This document shows positions 15,176-23,497 of a stretch of 64,000 nucleotides of DNA, piece after piece (the stretch's first letter is position 1; the number at the start of each line of letters is the position of its first letter). The stretch comes from Sphingomicrobium marinum. Its GTDB lineage: Bacteria > Pseudomonadota > Alphaproteobacteria > Sphingomonadales > Sphingomonadaceae. The notes under the pieces are model-generated. The model was not told the origin of the DNA, searched no databases, and was given only the letters and a program-made list of their open reading frames with translations. The DNA lies in the NCBI RefSeq assembly GCF_026157105.1, contig NZ_JANPVQ010000001.1, forward strand, positions 1,667,501 through 1,731,500, in the 5' to 3' direction. A program made the translations under genes and the position numbers.

Positions 15176-15414
15176 TAGCGCTCACTCACCGCTTTGATAG
15201 CCGACACCGGCGGACGCTTTTTGGAACGACCCATCGTCCAGTTGGCCTGCATTCGAACCTGCGGATTGGCGGCACACCAGATTTCGCCGCCCTCATCCAT
15301 CGCGGTCACCCAAATCAGGTGATGCTCTGCACCGTAGTCGATGACCCCGAAAGCCTGCCCGCTGCCCTTGTCGTTGACATGCAGAGGGATAGGGGGATCG
15401 AGGCGCGTGAACAT
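15175..15414 (-). CDS. Small conserved-looking hypothetical protein leading the TIGR02587 cluster
   Basis: A 79-aa soluble protein. An N-terminal segment (LDPPIPLHVNDKGSGQAFGV), then a beta-rich middle (HHLIWVTAMDEGGEIWCAANPQVRMQ), then a basic C-terminus. It looks like a small single-domain protein, but I recognise no family. Translational coupling to the TIGR02587 gene (TAATG) supports its being real and the first gene of the operon. Confidence 0.7.
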   Translation of the reverse strand: MFTRLDPPIPLHVNDKGSGQAFGVIDYGAEHHLIWVTAMDEGGEIWCAANPQVRMQANWTMGRSKKRPPVSAIKAVSER

Positions 15415-15514
15415 GGTGGTTTTCCGCTTGATGACGGATGCCCGTGATACGCACGAGCATCCGCGGGTTGAGTACTGCCTAATAATAGTTCGGGGTGCGT
15501 AATGTTCCCGGGGG

Positions 15515-16099
15515 TTACTTTATCCCGTAGTGGATTGGCTTGAAGCTGCCGCCATTGGAAAGCGGTGCGGAGCAGGCCGTCAAACCCACAAGCAGGTCCA
15601 TATTCGCGTGAAATTCGGTCCGGTCGCCCGCCTTCGAAAGCGGAGGGAGGACCTCCAGTTTACCGGTCTCCCCGTTCACCGGGACATTCATGAAAACATT
15701 GAATGCTGTTGGGATCTGATCCTTCTTCACGCCGTGCGGGGCCAGCGCCGCTGCAAGGTTGCCGAAGCATCCGCGGTGCGGGTTGTCATCGTTATAAAGA
15801 ATTCTGAACATCTCGGCGCTGCACGGCGTGAGAAGAAAGTCATGCCGCTTCACGTCGTCATGACCGATCTCGATCATGATGTTGGACCGGTTGGAATAGA
15901 GCGGATCGCCTTCGCCGATATAGATGCGCGAGGCATAATCGATCGTGCGACCAGAACTCAGCACTTCGCCTAGGTCGTCCGCATTGAAGGCCAACAGGTC
16001 CGCGACTTGTCCGCCCTGCGGGTCGATAACGACCAGCGTCTCGCCTTTCTTCAAGTGAAAGGCGACACCGCTGCGAGGTTCAATTTCATGTGTAATCAT
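15515..16099 (-). CDS. DUF1989 / urea carboxylase-associated family protein
   Basis: A 194-aa protein with the DUF1989 pattern: GQVADLLAFN near residue 33, SNRSNIMIEIGHDDVKRHDFLLTPCS, then HRGCFGNLAAAL, AFNVFMNVP and a conserved late C (GLTACSAPLSNGG). The two cysteine segments and the His residues suggest a metal site. Relatives lie beside urea carboxylase/guanidine genes and act on small nitrogen compounds. It is 100 bp upstream of the GntA-like cluster on the same strand, so a shared nitrogen substrate is possible. An inverted repeat lies just before its start. Confidence 0.85.
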   Translation of the reverse strand: MITHEIEPRSGVAFHLKKGETLVVIDPQGGQVADLLAFNADDLGEVLSSGRTIDYASRIYIGEGDPLYSNRSNIMIEIGHDDVKRHDFLLTPCSAEMFRILYNDDNPHRGCFGNLAAALAPHGVKKDQIPTAFNVFMNVPVNGETGKLEVLPPLSKAGDRTEFHANMDLLVGLTACSAPLSNGGSFKPIHYGIK

Positions 16100-16111
16100 G
16101 GTGCCCGAAGC

Positions 16112-16125
16112 GATCCTTGAGGATC
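16112..16125. promoter_or_regulatory. Inverted repeat upstream of the DUF1989 gene
   Basis: GATCCT-TG-AGGATC is perfect, 13 bp before the DUF1989 ATG, in a position where a repressor would block transcription or ribosome access. Confidence 0.35.
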
Positions 16126-16155
16126 ATTGTTCCCGGACAGCACGACAAAAAGAAA

Positions 16156-16187
16156 GGCCGGTCGCGAGCATATGCTGGCGGCCGGCC
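16156..16187 (-). terminator. Terminator of the DUF2383 gene
   Basis: GGCCGG and CCGGCC pair across an imperfect stem. On the minus strand it is followed by TTTCTTTTTG. It lies 22 bp after the DUF2383 stop. Confidence 0.7.
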
Positions 16188-16208
16188 AAATTTCCGCGAG
16201 GAAACCAC

Positions 16209-16640
16209 TCAATCGTGTTCAAGCACCAAAGATTTGGCGATTTGCTCGCTGGCACGAATGTTCTGAAGCGCGCCTCTCACGACTTCTTCCTCACTCGCAC
16301 TCATCACGCCGCTTTCAAGTGCTTCCTCGAATTTCGACGCTAGGAAAGATTCGCCCTCGGACAGGCGTTCGGCAGCGTTCTCGTCGCCGTCTTCGAACAG
16401 GCCGGCGATGTCGATCCAGGCACGATGCAACGCACCCGTCGCAGTGCCCTTGGTGACCAACTCGTCACCTTGCTTTTCCAGTTCGGCGTTGAGTTGCGCC
16501 AGCGTGTCCTTGCGGTTGGCAAGCAGCTTTTCGAGTTCGCTTTTCAGACGCGGATCGGTCGCCTTGTCGATGACCTTGTTATAGCCTTCTACCGAGTCGT
16601 AAGTGGTATCGACGAGCGACTTGAAAAATGTGGACGCCAT
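16209..16640 (-). CDS. DUF2383 / PA2169 family four-helix-bundle protein
   Basis: A 143-aa all-helical, ferritin-like-fold protein. It starts with LVDTTYDSVEGYNKVIDKA and carries the typical HRAWIDIAGLFEDGDENA loop. Family members are stress-associated and may bind metal, but the reaction is unknown. ATG 16640 has GGAGAA upstream. It is divergent from ku, and both have EcfG-like promoters in the shared 208-bp interval. Confidence 0.85.
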   Translation of the reverse strand: MASTFFKSLVDTTYDSVEGYNKVIDKATDPRLKSELEKLLANRKDTLAQLNAELEKQGDELVTKGTATGALHRAWIDIAGLFEDGDENAAERLSEGESFLASKFEEALESGVMSASEEEVVRGALQNIRASEQIAKSLVLEHD

Positions 16641-16672
16641 TTAATTTCTCCATTGGTAACAATTACCTAGCC

Positions 16673-16697
16673 AACGCATGCAACCCCGGCGGGATCC
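16673..16697 (-). promoter_or_regulatory. EcfG-like promoter candidate of the DUF2383 gene
   Basis: On the minus strand, GGATC-N16-CGTT is one base from the general-stress consensus. Its -10 lies 33 nt before the ATG. Confidence 0.4.
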
Positions 16698-16785
16698 AGG
16701 GATTGGCTGGCTTTGCGACGATATGCGCGGATTATCGGATCGCTCGAAACCCGGGGGCCAAGCCGCGCGACGGCGGATGCGCAGC

Positions 16786-16810
16786 GGAACGCCAAGGTCG
16801 GGAAACCGTT
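16786..16810 (+). promoter_or_regulatory. EcfG-type general-stress promoter of ku-ligD
   Basis: GGAAC-N16-CGTT is a perfect match to the alphaproteobacterial EcfG consensus. It ends 38 nt before the Ku ATG. Confidence 0.75.
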
Positions 16811-16848
16811 TCGGCTCTACTTGGGAACATCACGAGAAGGGTCGAAAA

Positions 16849-17676
16849 ATGGCAGCAAGAGCCTATTGGCGTGGACATATCCGCCTGGCCCTCGTCAGCA
16901 TCGCGGTCGAGCTTTTCAGCGCGACGAAAAGCGGCGCCAAAATCAGTTTTCGCCAGATCCACGAACCCAGCGGCAAGCGGATCAATTACGAGAAAGTCGT
17001 TCGCGGCATCGGCCCAGTCGATCGCGACGAAATCGTAAAGGGCTTCGAGAAGTCGAAGGGCAATTACGTCCTGCTGACCGACGAGGAAATCGATGCGGTA
17101 AAGCTGGAAAGCAAGAAGACGCTTGAGCTTGTCCAGTTCGTCGAAGCCTGCGAAATCGACCCGCTCTATTTCGAGAAGCCCTATTACGTGGCACCGCAGG
17201 ACGATCTGGCCGAGGAAGCATTTGTCGTGCTGCGCGATGCGCTTCGCAAGGCGAAGAAGGTAGCGCTCGGGCAGCTGTCGGTGCGAGGGCGCGAAAAGCT
17301 CGTTGCCATCAAGCCTTGCGGCAAGGGACTGCTTTTGGAGACGCTGCGTTATGCCGACGAGGTGCGCGCTGGGCAGGCATTCTTTGAAGACATCGATGAC
17401 TCAAAGCCGGCCAAGGAGCTGCTCGACATGGCGGGGACCCTCATCGAACAACGCAGCGCGCCCTTCGATGCCAGCGAGTTCGAGGATCGCTATGCCGCAG
17501 AACTCAAGAAGCTGATCGACAAGAAAGCGAAATCCAAGTCCGACACCGCGATCATCGAAGAAGACGATGACAGCGGCAGCAGCGGCGGCAACGTCATCGA
17601 CCTGATGGCCGCGCTCAAGAAATCGGTCGAAGAAAAGCCAAAGAAGACGACGAGCCGCAAGCGCAAGCGGGCGTGA
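16849..17676 (+). CDS. ku: Non-homologous end-joining protein Ku
   Basis: A 275-aa homodimeric Ku, which binds DNA ends and recruits LigD. It opens with the typical RAYWRGHIRLALVSIAVELF and has SFRQIHEPSGKRINYEKV and the ring-forming central part. The C-terminus is a Lys/Arg-rich tail (KKSVEEKPKKTTSRKRKRA) common in bacterial Ku. ATG 16849 has AGAAGGG upstream; the longer frame from 16678 is unsupported. It is one base from ligD and probably controlled by the general stress response. Confidence 0.96.
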   Translation: MAARAYWRGHIRLALVSIAVELFSATKSGAKISFRQIHEPSGKRINYEKVVRGIGPVDRDEIVKGFEKSKGNYVLLTDEEIDAVKLESKKTLELVQFVEACEIDPLYFEKPYYVAPQDDLAEEAFVVLRDALRKAKKVALGQLSVRGREKLVAIKPCGKGLLLETLRYADEVRAGQAFFEDIDDSKPAKELLDMAGTLIEQRSAPFDASEFEDRYAAELKKLIDKKAKSKSDTAIIEEDDDSGSSGGNVIDLMAALKKSVEEKPKKTTSRKRKRA

Positions 17677-17677
17677 C

Positions 17678-20170
17678 GTGGCAGGCAAGTCATCCCTTTC
17701 TGAATATAATCGCAAACGCGACTTCAAAAAGACTGCCGAGCCCGCGGGCAAAGTCGCATCGAGTGCCAGCGGCAATATCTTTATCGTCCAGAAGCACGAC
17801 GCCACGCGCCTGCACTGGGATTTGCGCCTCGAAGTCGACGGTGTGCTCAAGAGTTGGGCGGTGACGAAGGGTCCGTCGATCGATCCCGATATCAAGCGTC
17901 TCGCCGTGCGCACCGAAGACCATCCCATGGCCTATGCCAATTTCGAGGGGACGATCCCGAAAGGCGAATATGGCGGCGGCACCGTCATGCTGTGGGACCG
18001 CGGGACCTGGGCGCCCATCGAAGGCAAGAGCGCCGCTGACCTGGAGGAGGGACATCTTCACTTCTGTCTCGATGGCGAGCGGATGAAGGGTGAATGGCTG
18101 CTCATCCGTTTGAAACCGCGCGAGGGTGAGAAGCGCGAGAACTGGTTGCTGCGCAAATTGAGCGATGAACATGCCGGCACCGGCGACGTGCTCGTCAATC
18201 GCGAGCTACGCAGCGTCCTCACCGGTCGCTCGATGGCCGAGATCGCTGCCGACAAGAAAGGCAGCTATTCGCTCGCGGGGAAGGACGACAAGGCATTCTC
18301 CAAGACGATGCGCCGCGCCGCCGAACGCAATCGCAAGACCAGCCGCAAGAAATCCGCCAAGCGACCGGGATATCGCAAGCCACAACTGGCCAAGCTCGTC
18401 GACGCGGTGCCCGAAGGAAACGGCTGGGCGCACGAAATCAAATATGACGGGTATCGCGCGCTTGTCAGCGCCAAGGGCGACGACGTTCGGCTCTATACGC
18501 GCAACGGCAAGGACTGGAGCGACAAATTTGCACCCCTGCTGGACGCGATCGCCGACCTCGATCTGCCCGCCTGCCTCATGGACGGTGAGGTTGTCGCCCC
18601 GGACAAGGATGGCAATCCCGATTTCTCGACGCTGCAGGCAATCCTCAAGCGCGGTCACGGGGCGCAGCAATCGGTCGATCAGCTGCAATATCATGTCTTC
18701 GACCTGCTCGAGCTCAATGGCCGCGACCTAGCTGGGGAGACCCTGCTCGAGCGCAAGGACGAGCTGGCGGCGCTGCTCCATGATGCCAAGCCACCGATAT
18801 TCTATTCGGACCATATCATCGGGGCTGGCGAGAAGCTGCTCGAAGGCATGTGCGCCGCGCGGCAAGAAGGGATCATATCCAAGCGTGTGGATGCCCCTTA
18901 TCGGCACCGCCGCAGCGACGACTGGCTCAAGGTCAAATGCGTGCGACGAGACCAATTCGTCATTGTCGGCATGAAGCGCTCGTCGGCACGTGGCCGCGCG
19001 TTCTCATCGCTACTGCTTGCCGAGGAGATCGATGGCGAACTCACCTATCGCGGCAACGTGGGCACCGGCTTTTCGGGCGCCGATCTCGATTCGATTTCAA
19101 GGAAGCTGAAACGCTATCACCGCAAGACCGCGCCGGTCGAAGTGCCCCGGTCGCTGGCTCGCAACGTTCAGTGGGTGACGCCCAAACTACACGCCGAAGT
19201 CGCCTATGCCGAGATAACGGCCGAAGGGCGCATTCGCCACGGCAGCTTCCTAGGCCTGGTCAACGCGAAGGCCGCCAAGCGCCGCAAAGCATCAAAGGCT
19301 GCGAGCGAGGCGCAAGTCCGCATCTCCAGCCGCGACCGCGTGGTCTTTCCGGATAGCGGCCAGACCAAGGGCGACCTGGCCGACTATTATAGCGAGATTG
19401 CACCGCTTTTTCTGGTCAGCGGGGCCCATCGCCCGATCAGCCTGGTGCGGTGTCCCCAGGGACGCGCGAAGAATTGTTTTTACCAGAAGCACGCCGGCGA
19501 TGGCTTCGGAGACGCGGTTCGCGGCGTGCCCATCAAGGAGAAAGACGGCGGCGCCGAGGAGTATATCTACATCGATAGCCGCCGCGGGCTGATGCAGTGC
19601 GTCCAGATGGGAACGATCGAATTCCATGGCTGGGGCGCGCCCGTCGACAATGTGGAACGTCCCGACCGGATGATCTTCGATCTCGATCCCGACGAAGGCC
19701 TCGATTTCAAGGCGGTCGCGCATGCCGCGGAGTTCCTGCGTGAGACCCTGGGCGACATCGGGCTGGTGAGCTTTGCAATGTTGTCGGGCGGCAAGGGTGT
19801 TCATGTCGTCGTCCCCCTGGCGCGCGGGCATGATTGGGAAACGCACAAGGATTTCGCCCGCCGCTTCGCCGAAGCACTGGCCATGGCGCATCCCGACCGG
19901 TTCACGGCGTCGATCCGCAAGGCGCAGCGCAAGGGCCGCGTCTTCATTGATTGGCTGCGCAACCAGCGCGGGGCCACAGCGGTGCTCCCGTACAGTGCGC
20001 GGGCAAGGTCAGGCGCGCCCGTCGCGGCGCCCGTGACATGGGCCGAAATGCAAAAATTGGACAGCGGAGGCCACTACACGATCGATAACGTGGCCGCGCT
20101 CAAGCGCAGGGCCGCGAGCAAGTCATTGGCTCGGTGGGGCCAGGCCAATCAGAAACTTCCGGAGATTTGA
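17678..20170 (+). CDS. ligD: Multifunctional DNA ligase D
   Basis: An 830-aa protein with the domain order phosphoesterase - ligase - polymerase. The 3'-phosphoesterase (about 25-190) has QKHDATRLHWDLRLE and PKGEYGGG. The ATP-dependent ligase (about 230-540) has the catalytic Lys255 in EIKYDGYRAL. The archaeo-eukaryotic primase/polymerase domain (about 560-810) has DLDPDEGLDFKAV. With Ku it repairs double-strand breaks by end joining. It starts at GTG, one base after the ku stop codon, so the two are co-expressed. Confidence 0.96.
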   Translation: MAGKSSLSEYNRKRDFKKTAEPAGKVASSASGNIFIVQKHDATRLHWDLRLEVDGVLKSWAVTKGPSIDPDIKRLAVRTEDHPMAYANFEGTIPKGEYGGGTVMLWDRGTWAPIEGKSAADLEEGHLHFCLDGERMKGEWLLIRLKPREGEKRENWLLRKLSDEHAGTGDVLVNRELRSVLTGRSMAEIAADKKGSYSLAGKDDKAFSKTMRRAAERNRKTSRKKSAKRPGYRKPQLAKLVDAVPEGNGWAHEIKYDGYRALVSAKGDDVRLYTRNGKDWSDKFAPLLDAIADLDLPACLMDGEVVAPDKDGNPDFSTLQAILKRGHGAQQSVDQLQYHVFDLLELNGRDLAGETLLERKDELAALLHDAKPPIFYSDHIIGAGEKLLEGMCAARQEGIISKRVDAPYRHRRSDDWLKVKCVRRDQFVIVGMKRSSARGRAFSSLLLAEEIDGELTYRGNVGTGFSGADLDSISRKLKRYHRKTAPVEVPRSLARNVQWVTPKLHAEVAYAEITAEGRIRHGSFLGLVNAKAAKRRKASKAASEAQVRISSRDRVVFPDSGQTKGDLADYYSEIAPLFLVSGAHRPISLVRCPQGRAKNCFYQKHAGDGFGDAVRGVPIKEKDGGAEEYIYIDSRRGLMQCVQMGTIEFHGWGAPVDNVERPDRMIFDLDPDEGLDFKAVAHAAEFLRETLGDIGLVSFAMLSGGKGVHVVVPLARGHDWETHKDFARRFAEALAMAHPDRFTASIRKAQRKGRVFIDWLRNQRGATAVLPYSARARSGAPVAAPVTWAEMQKLDSGGHYTIDNVAALKRRAASKSLARWGQANQKLPEI

Positions 20171-20172
20171 TT

Positions 20173-21351
20173 TTGTCGCAGACCGCATCGGACGCGTATG
20201 AGGTGGCCATCCTCAAAATGGACGTCGAGGGCAAGGACAGCGATCGCTTTTCGCGCATCGTCAATCACGCCGTCGAACGGTTTCGCGAGGTTTTGAAGCA
20301 CGAGAACAAGTTGCGCGTCACGATCCAGACGCTTGACGGCCCGCACCTTGTTCCCGGCGCGGGAGCATATTCACCACTGGATTTCCTCGAACTCGGTTTT
20401 GCCGAGAAAACCGAAAGGAACCTACCATTCCTCATCGCGGTCACCGAAGTTGATCTCAGCGCGAAAGGAGCAGCCTACACGCTCGCCTACACGAGCCCGG
20501 TGACGAACGTCGCCATCACCTCGACCCGCCGGCTGGAGCCCTCATTCTGGGGCGATGAAGCCGACGACGATGTCGTGGCAGACCGGCTCTCCAAACTTTT
20601 GCTCTTCGCGTTTGGCAAGTTGGTCAATTTGGCGACATCAACGGATCCCGCCAACGCCATGCATGCCGTATCCGACGTCGACGATCTCGATGCTTCGCGC
20701 ACGCTGCGCGAGGACCAGTGGGAGACCATGCGCACGCAACTGCCGCGTGAAGCGCACGATATGCGCACTTCGCGAAACTTCGCTTGGTTCTTCGCCAAGC
20801 AAATCGCGCGAAACGTGCCGGAGATCGGCAAGGCGATCGCGAACGCCAATCCTTTGACGCTCATGTTCAAGCTGCCAACGATGATCGCGGCGGCGCTATC
20901 GGTCATCGTCGTGCTGCTTTTCAGTGCGGAAACATGGGACGTGGCGAACGCGATGACGATCGGCCAGGCCGTCCTGTTTTCGGCGGTAAGCATCGGCGCA
21001 GCGCTGTTCCTGCTGTACCGCGCATTTGCACTCGAAGCCGTGGTCAGTCGTCAGGGTTATTTCACCGAATCCATGGCGGTCACGATGGCAGCGACATTCC
21101 TCACCTTGCTCCTCACGATCCTGCTGCTGTTCGCGGCTTTCGCTTTCGTGATGTATGTCGGCGTTGTCAGCGTGTTCCCCCCTGCCCTCATGGACAATTG
21201 GCCGACGACAGGGGAAGCCGACAGCCGGTTGGATCATATCAAACTTTCGGCGTTTCTCGCCGCCATGGGCGTCCTGGCAGGCTCGCTTGGTGGACGAAGC
21301 GATAGCAAGACGATCGTCCGCAACGTGCTCTTTTCGAATAGCTCGCGGTAG
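20173..21351 (+). CDS. Uncharacterised membrane protein coupled to ligD
   Basis: A 392-aa protein I cannot assign. The N-terminal ~215 residues are soluble (VAILKMDVEGKDSDRFSRIV; LVPGAGAYSPLDFLELGF; PANAMHAVSDVDDLDASRTL). Four hydrophobic helices follow (about 240-340), and the end is short and cytoplasmic. TTG 20173 is chosen because GGAG lies 8 nt upstream and the frame begins 2 bp after the ligD stop; no ATG is near. The placement suggests co-transcription with ku-ligD, but nothing in the sequence indicates a DNA-repair role. Confidence 0.65.
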   Translation: MSQTASDAYEVAILKMDVEGKDSDRFSRIVNHAVERFREVLKHENKLRVTIQTLDGPHLVPGAGAYSPLDFLELGFAEKTERNLPFLIAVTEVDLSAKGAAYTLAYTSPVTNVAITSTRRLEPSFWGDEADDDVVADRLSKLLLFAFGKLVNLATSTDPANAMHAVSDVDDLDASRTLREDQWETMRTQLPREAHDMRTSRNFAWFFAKQIARNVPEIGKAIANANPLTLMFKLPTMIAAALSVIVVLLFSAETWDVANAMTIGQAVLFSAVSIGAALFLLYRAFALEAVVSRQGYFTESMAVTMAATFLTLLLTILLLFAAFAFVMYVGVVSVFPPALMDNWPTTGEADSRLDHIKLSAFLAAMGVLAGSLGGRSDSKTIVRNVLFSNSSR

Positions 21352-21357
21352 CGGCTA

Positions 21358-21612
21358 TCAGCGAGCCTTCGGCTGCCGCTCCTCGCGAAACAGGTAGCGA
21401 TATACACCCCACGCGTTGATCAGCAGTAGGACGCCATTCATCACGGCAATCGGCATCGCGTCGCTCGTAAGGCCCGAGTAGATCCACAGCATCGACACGG
21501 CGCAAAACAGCACGAAGGCGTAACCCGTCATCTTGCGACCGATGTCGGCAGCGATGAGCCCTGCGGCAATCATCGCGCCAATCGACGCGACCCACTCGAC
21601 CATACCTTCCAT
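21358..21612 (-). CDS. Small three-helix membrane protein
   Basis: An 84-aa protein with about three hydrophobic helices (VASIGAMIAAGLIAADIG; YAFVLFCAVSMLWIYSG; AVMNGVLLLINAWGVYRYLF). Unknown function. ATG 21612 is preceded by AAAGGAGGGA, a strong ribosome site. It converges on the ligD-linked membrane gene with a 6-bp gap. An EcfG-like promoter lies upstream. Confidence 0.7.
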   Translation of the reverse strand: MEGMVEWVASIGAMIAAGLIAADIGRKMTGYAFVLFCAVSMLWIYSGLTSDAMPIAVMNGVLLLINAWGVYRYLFREERQPKAR

Positions 21613-21637
21613 GCATTCCCTCCTTTGCCCCCCCCTA

Positions 21638-21663
21638 GACGCCTCCGGCGATGCGTCAGTTCC
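21638..21663 (-). promoter_or_regulatory. EcfG-like promoter candidate of the small membrane protein
   Basis: On the minus strand, GGAAC-N17-CGTC is one mismatch from the general-stress consensus, 26 nt before ATG 21612. Confidence 0.4.
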
Positions 21664-21719
21664 AATTCGAATTGTGATGACGCGCGGACGCGCGGTGTAA
21701 AGCGCGCAGGTCTCGCGGA

Positions 21720-23423
21720 TCAGGGGATGTCCAGCCCTGCGGCTCGCAGGTCTTCCAAGATCATGCGCTGGAGCCGGGGCTGCGCGAACATCCAGGTATC
21801 GAGATGCAATTCGCGGAACCGGCCGAGACCTCCAGGCAAAAGGCGTTCGAAGTCAGCGGCCGCGCGCCGCGCTTCGGCCATCCGTCCCAGCCTGACCAGG
21901 ACGATGGTCTTCGTATACGGATCTGCAAAATATTCGGGCTGGTTAACCCGCTGCTGTATCTCCAACGCTTCTTCGTAGCGACCGTCCAGATACGCGTCGA
22001 AGAAGTGGCTGAAGCGATACCAGCCGGGGTGATCAGGGTTGAGCGCCATCGCCCGCGCCGTCCATTCGCGACCGCGATCCCAATCCCCCGCATAGCCTGA
22101 CAGAATGCCGAGCATGGCCACGGCATCGCTGTCATAAGGGTTGAGTTCGTAGGCGCGCTCCGCGGCCGCCCTGAACGCGCCAAGGTCCTTGAGAAAGAAT
22201 TGCACCTCGGCCAGCTCGAAATAGGCATAGGCATTCTTGGGATCGGCGCGCACTGCCTTACGCGCCGCTTCGAGCGCCTTCGCACCGGCATCGGGGCGAC
22301 GATTATAGTGATGCTTGATTTCTTCGATGCGCACGGCCGCCAGCGATGCCCACACATTGGCATCGTGCGGCGCTTGCGATGCGGCCTTTTCCAGCGCTGC
22401 GCGGGTGACCAGATGATCTTCCGGCGACAATCGCTGTCGATAGATGCTGTTGCGCAAGACGGCTTCGAACGGCGCGAGTGAGGCGGGATCCTTGGCAGCA
22501 ACGCTTTGCTGGAGATTTCTGAGCATGGCGCCGTACGGATCGCCCACGGCGGCGATGACTTTTGCCGAAAGGTCGTCCTGGAGCGCGACCGCCGACTGCT
22601 CCTCGATATCGCGATCATATGTCTGGCCCCAGACCTGTTCGCCTTCCGCGATGTCGATCAGGCGGGTCGACAGTCGCAGCAGGTCACCGTCGATCCGCAG
22701 CGTCGCAGCAAGACGGTAGTCGACCTTGTCGTCGTCGGTCGACGGGCTTGCCACGGACAAGGTCGAAAAGCGCGACAGACCCGATGCAATGTCATCGCGT
22801 AGCCCCTGCGCCATAGCGGCCAGGCGCGCGTCGTCATCGGCAATCTCGATCGGCGCGACCTGCACGCGAGGTGGCGCGATCGAGGCGTTTTCGGCCTCGC
22901 CCGATAATGAAGGCAACAGGCCGCCCGACAACGCAAAACCAATGCCCGTGAATATCAGCAGGGAGAATAACGCCAGCACACCGAAGCGGCGCCACCTGGT
23001 CGGCGCTTTCACCCGAGGCGGCTCGTGGAGTTCACCGGTGAGCTGCGTCTGGATAGCTGCGAGCAGCCGCTGGAAAGCGGGTTTTTCGCGGTGTCCATGC
23101 CAATGCTGCATGTCGTCGCAATGAAACTGGCCGAAGCCCAGCGGCGGCATGGTGCCATCGATCGTGACCGACAACAGCTTCCCTTCTTCTGCACCGCGAT
23201 TGGCTTCGTCTTTTACCCAGCGCGAGGCTGCTGCTGCCTGCGACCAGCAGACAAGAACCGCGCGCGCGGCATCGATTTCGCGTTCAATGTCATCGGCGAA
23301 TGCCGCGCCGCTCTGGATCCTATCGTCCCACCAGACCGAGAAGCCTTCTTCTTCGAGAGCCGAGGCCAGCTGTTGGACACGGTGCCGGTCAGCGCGTGCA
23401 TAAGAGATAAAGATGTCCGCCAA
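21720..23423 (-). CDS. TIR domain - transmembrane - TPR protein
   Basis: A 567-aa protein in four parts. A TIR domain (1-~125) opens with IFISYARADR and includes WWDDRIQSG; Glu73 in WVKDEANRG aligns with the catalytic Glu of NAD-cleaving TIR proteins. One transmembrane helix follows (VLALFSLLIFTGIGFALSG, about 149-167), then a FlgO/TolB-N-like domain (~185-300) and about five TPR units (~340-540). TIR at one end and TPR at the other places the TIR in the cytoplasm and the sensor-like part outside. NADase activity and a role in signalling or defence are inference. No partner gene is adjacent. Confidence 0.75.
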   Translation of the reverse strand: MADIFISYARADRHRVQQLASALEEEGFSVWWDDRIQSGAAFADDIEREIDAARAVLVCWSQAAAASRWVKDEANRGAEEGKLLSVTIDGTMPPLGFGQFHCDDMQHWHGHREKPAFQRLLAAIQTQLTGELHEPPRVKAPTRWRRFGVLALFSLLIFTGIGFALSGGLLPSLSGEAENASIAPPRVQVAPIEIADDDARLAAMAQGLRDDIASGLSRFSTLSVASPSTDDDKVDYRLAATLRIDGDLLRLSTRLIDIAEGEQVWGQTYDRDIEEQSAVALQDDLSAKVIAAVGDPYGAMLRNLQQSVAAKDPASLAPFEAVLRNSIYRQRLSPEDHLVTRAALEKAASQAPHDANVWASLAAVRIEEIKHHYNRRPDAGAKALEAARKAVRADPKNAYAYFELAEVQFFLKDLGAFRAAAERAYELNPYDSDAVAMLGILSGYAGDWDRGREWTARAMALNPDHPGWYRFSHFFDAYLDGRYEEALEIQQRVNQPEYFADPYTKTIVLVRLGRMAEARRAAADFERLLPGGLGRFRELHLDTWMFAQPRLQRMILEDLRAAGLDIP

Positions 23424-23497
23424 CGCTCCCCCGCACCCAAGCTACTAGACTGCTTGCGTCGCTTCTATCAGATACCGGTCGGACCACCAATCACCCC

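Noticed and set aside
16655..16667. GGTAA-CAA-TTACC palindrome just upstream of the DUF2383 gene
   Set aside because: Arms of only five bases sit next to the start codon region; it could be coincidental and has no second copy. Not listed as an operator.
16678..16848. N-terminal extension of the Ku frame
   Set aside because: It contains no homology to Ku, and the EcfG promoter lies within it.
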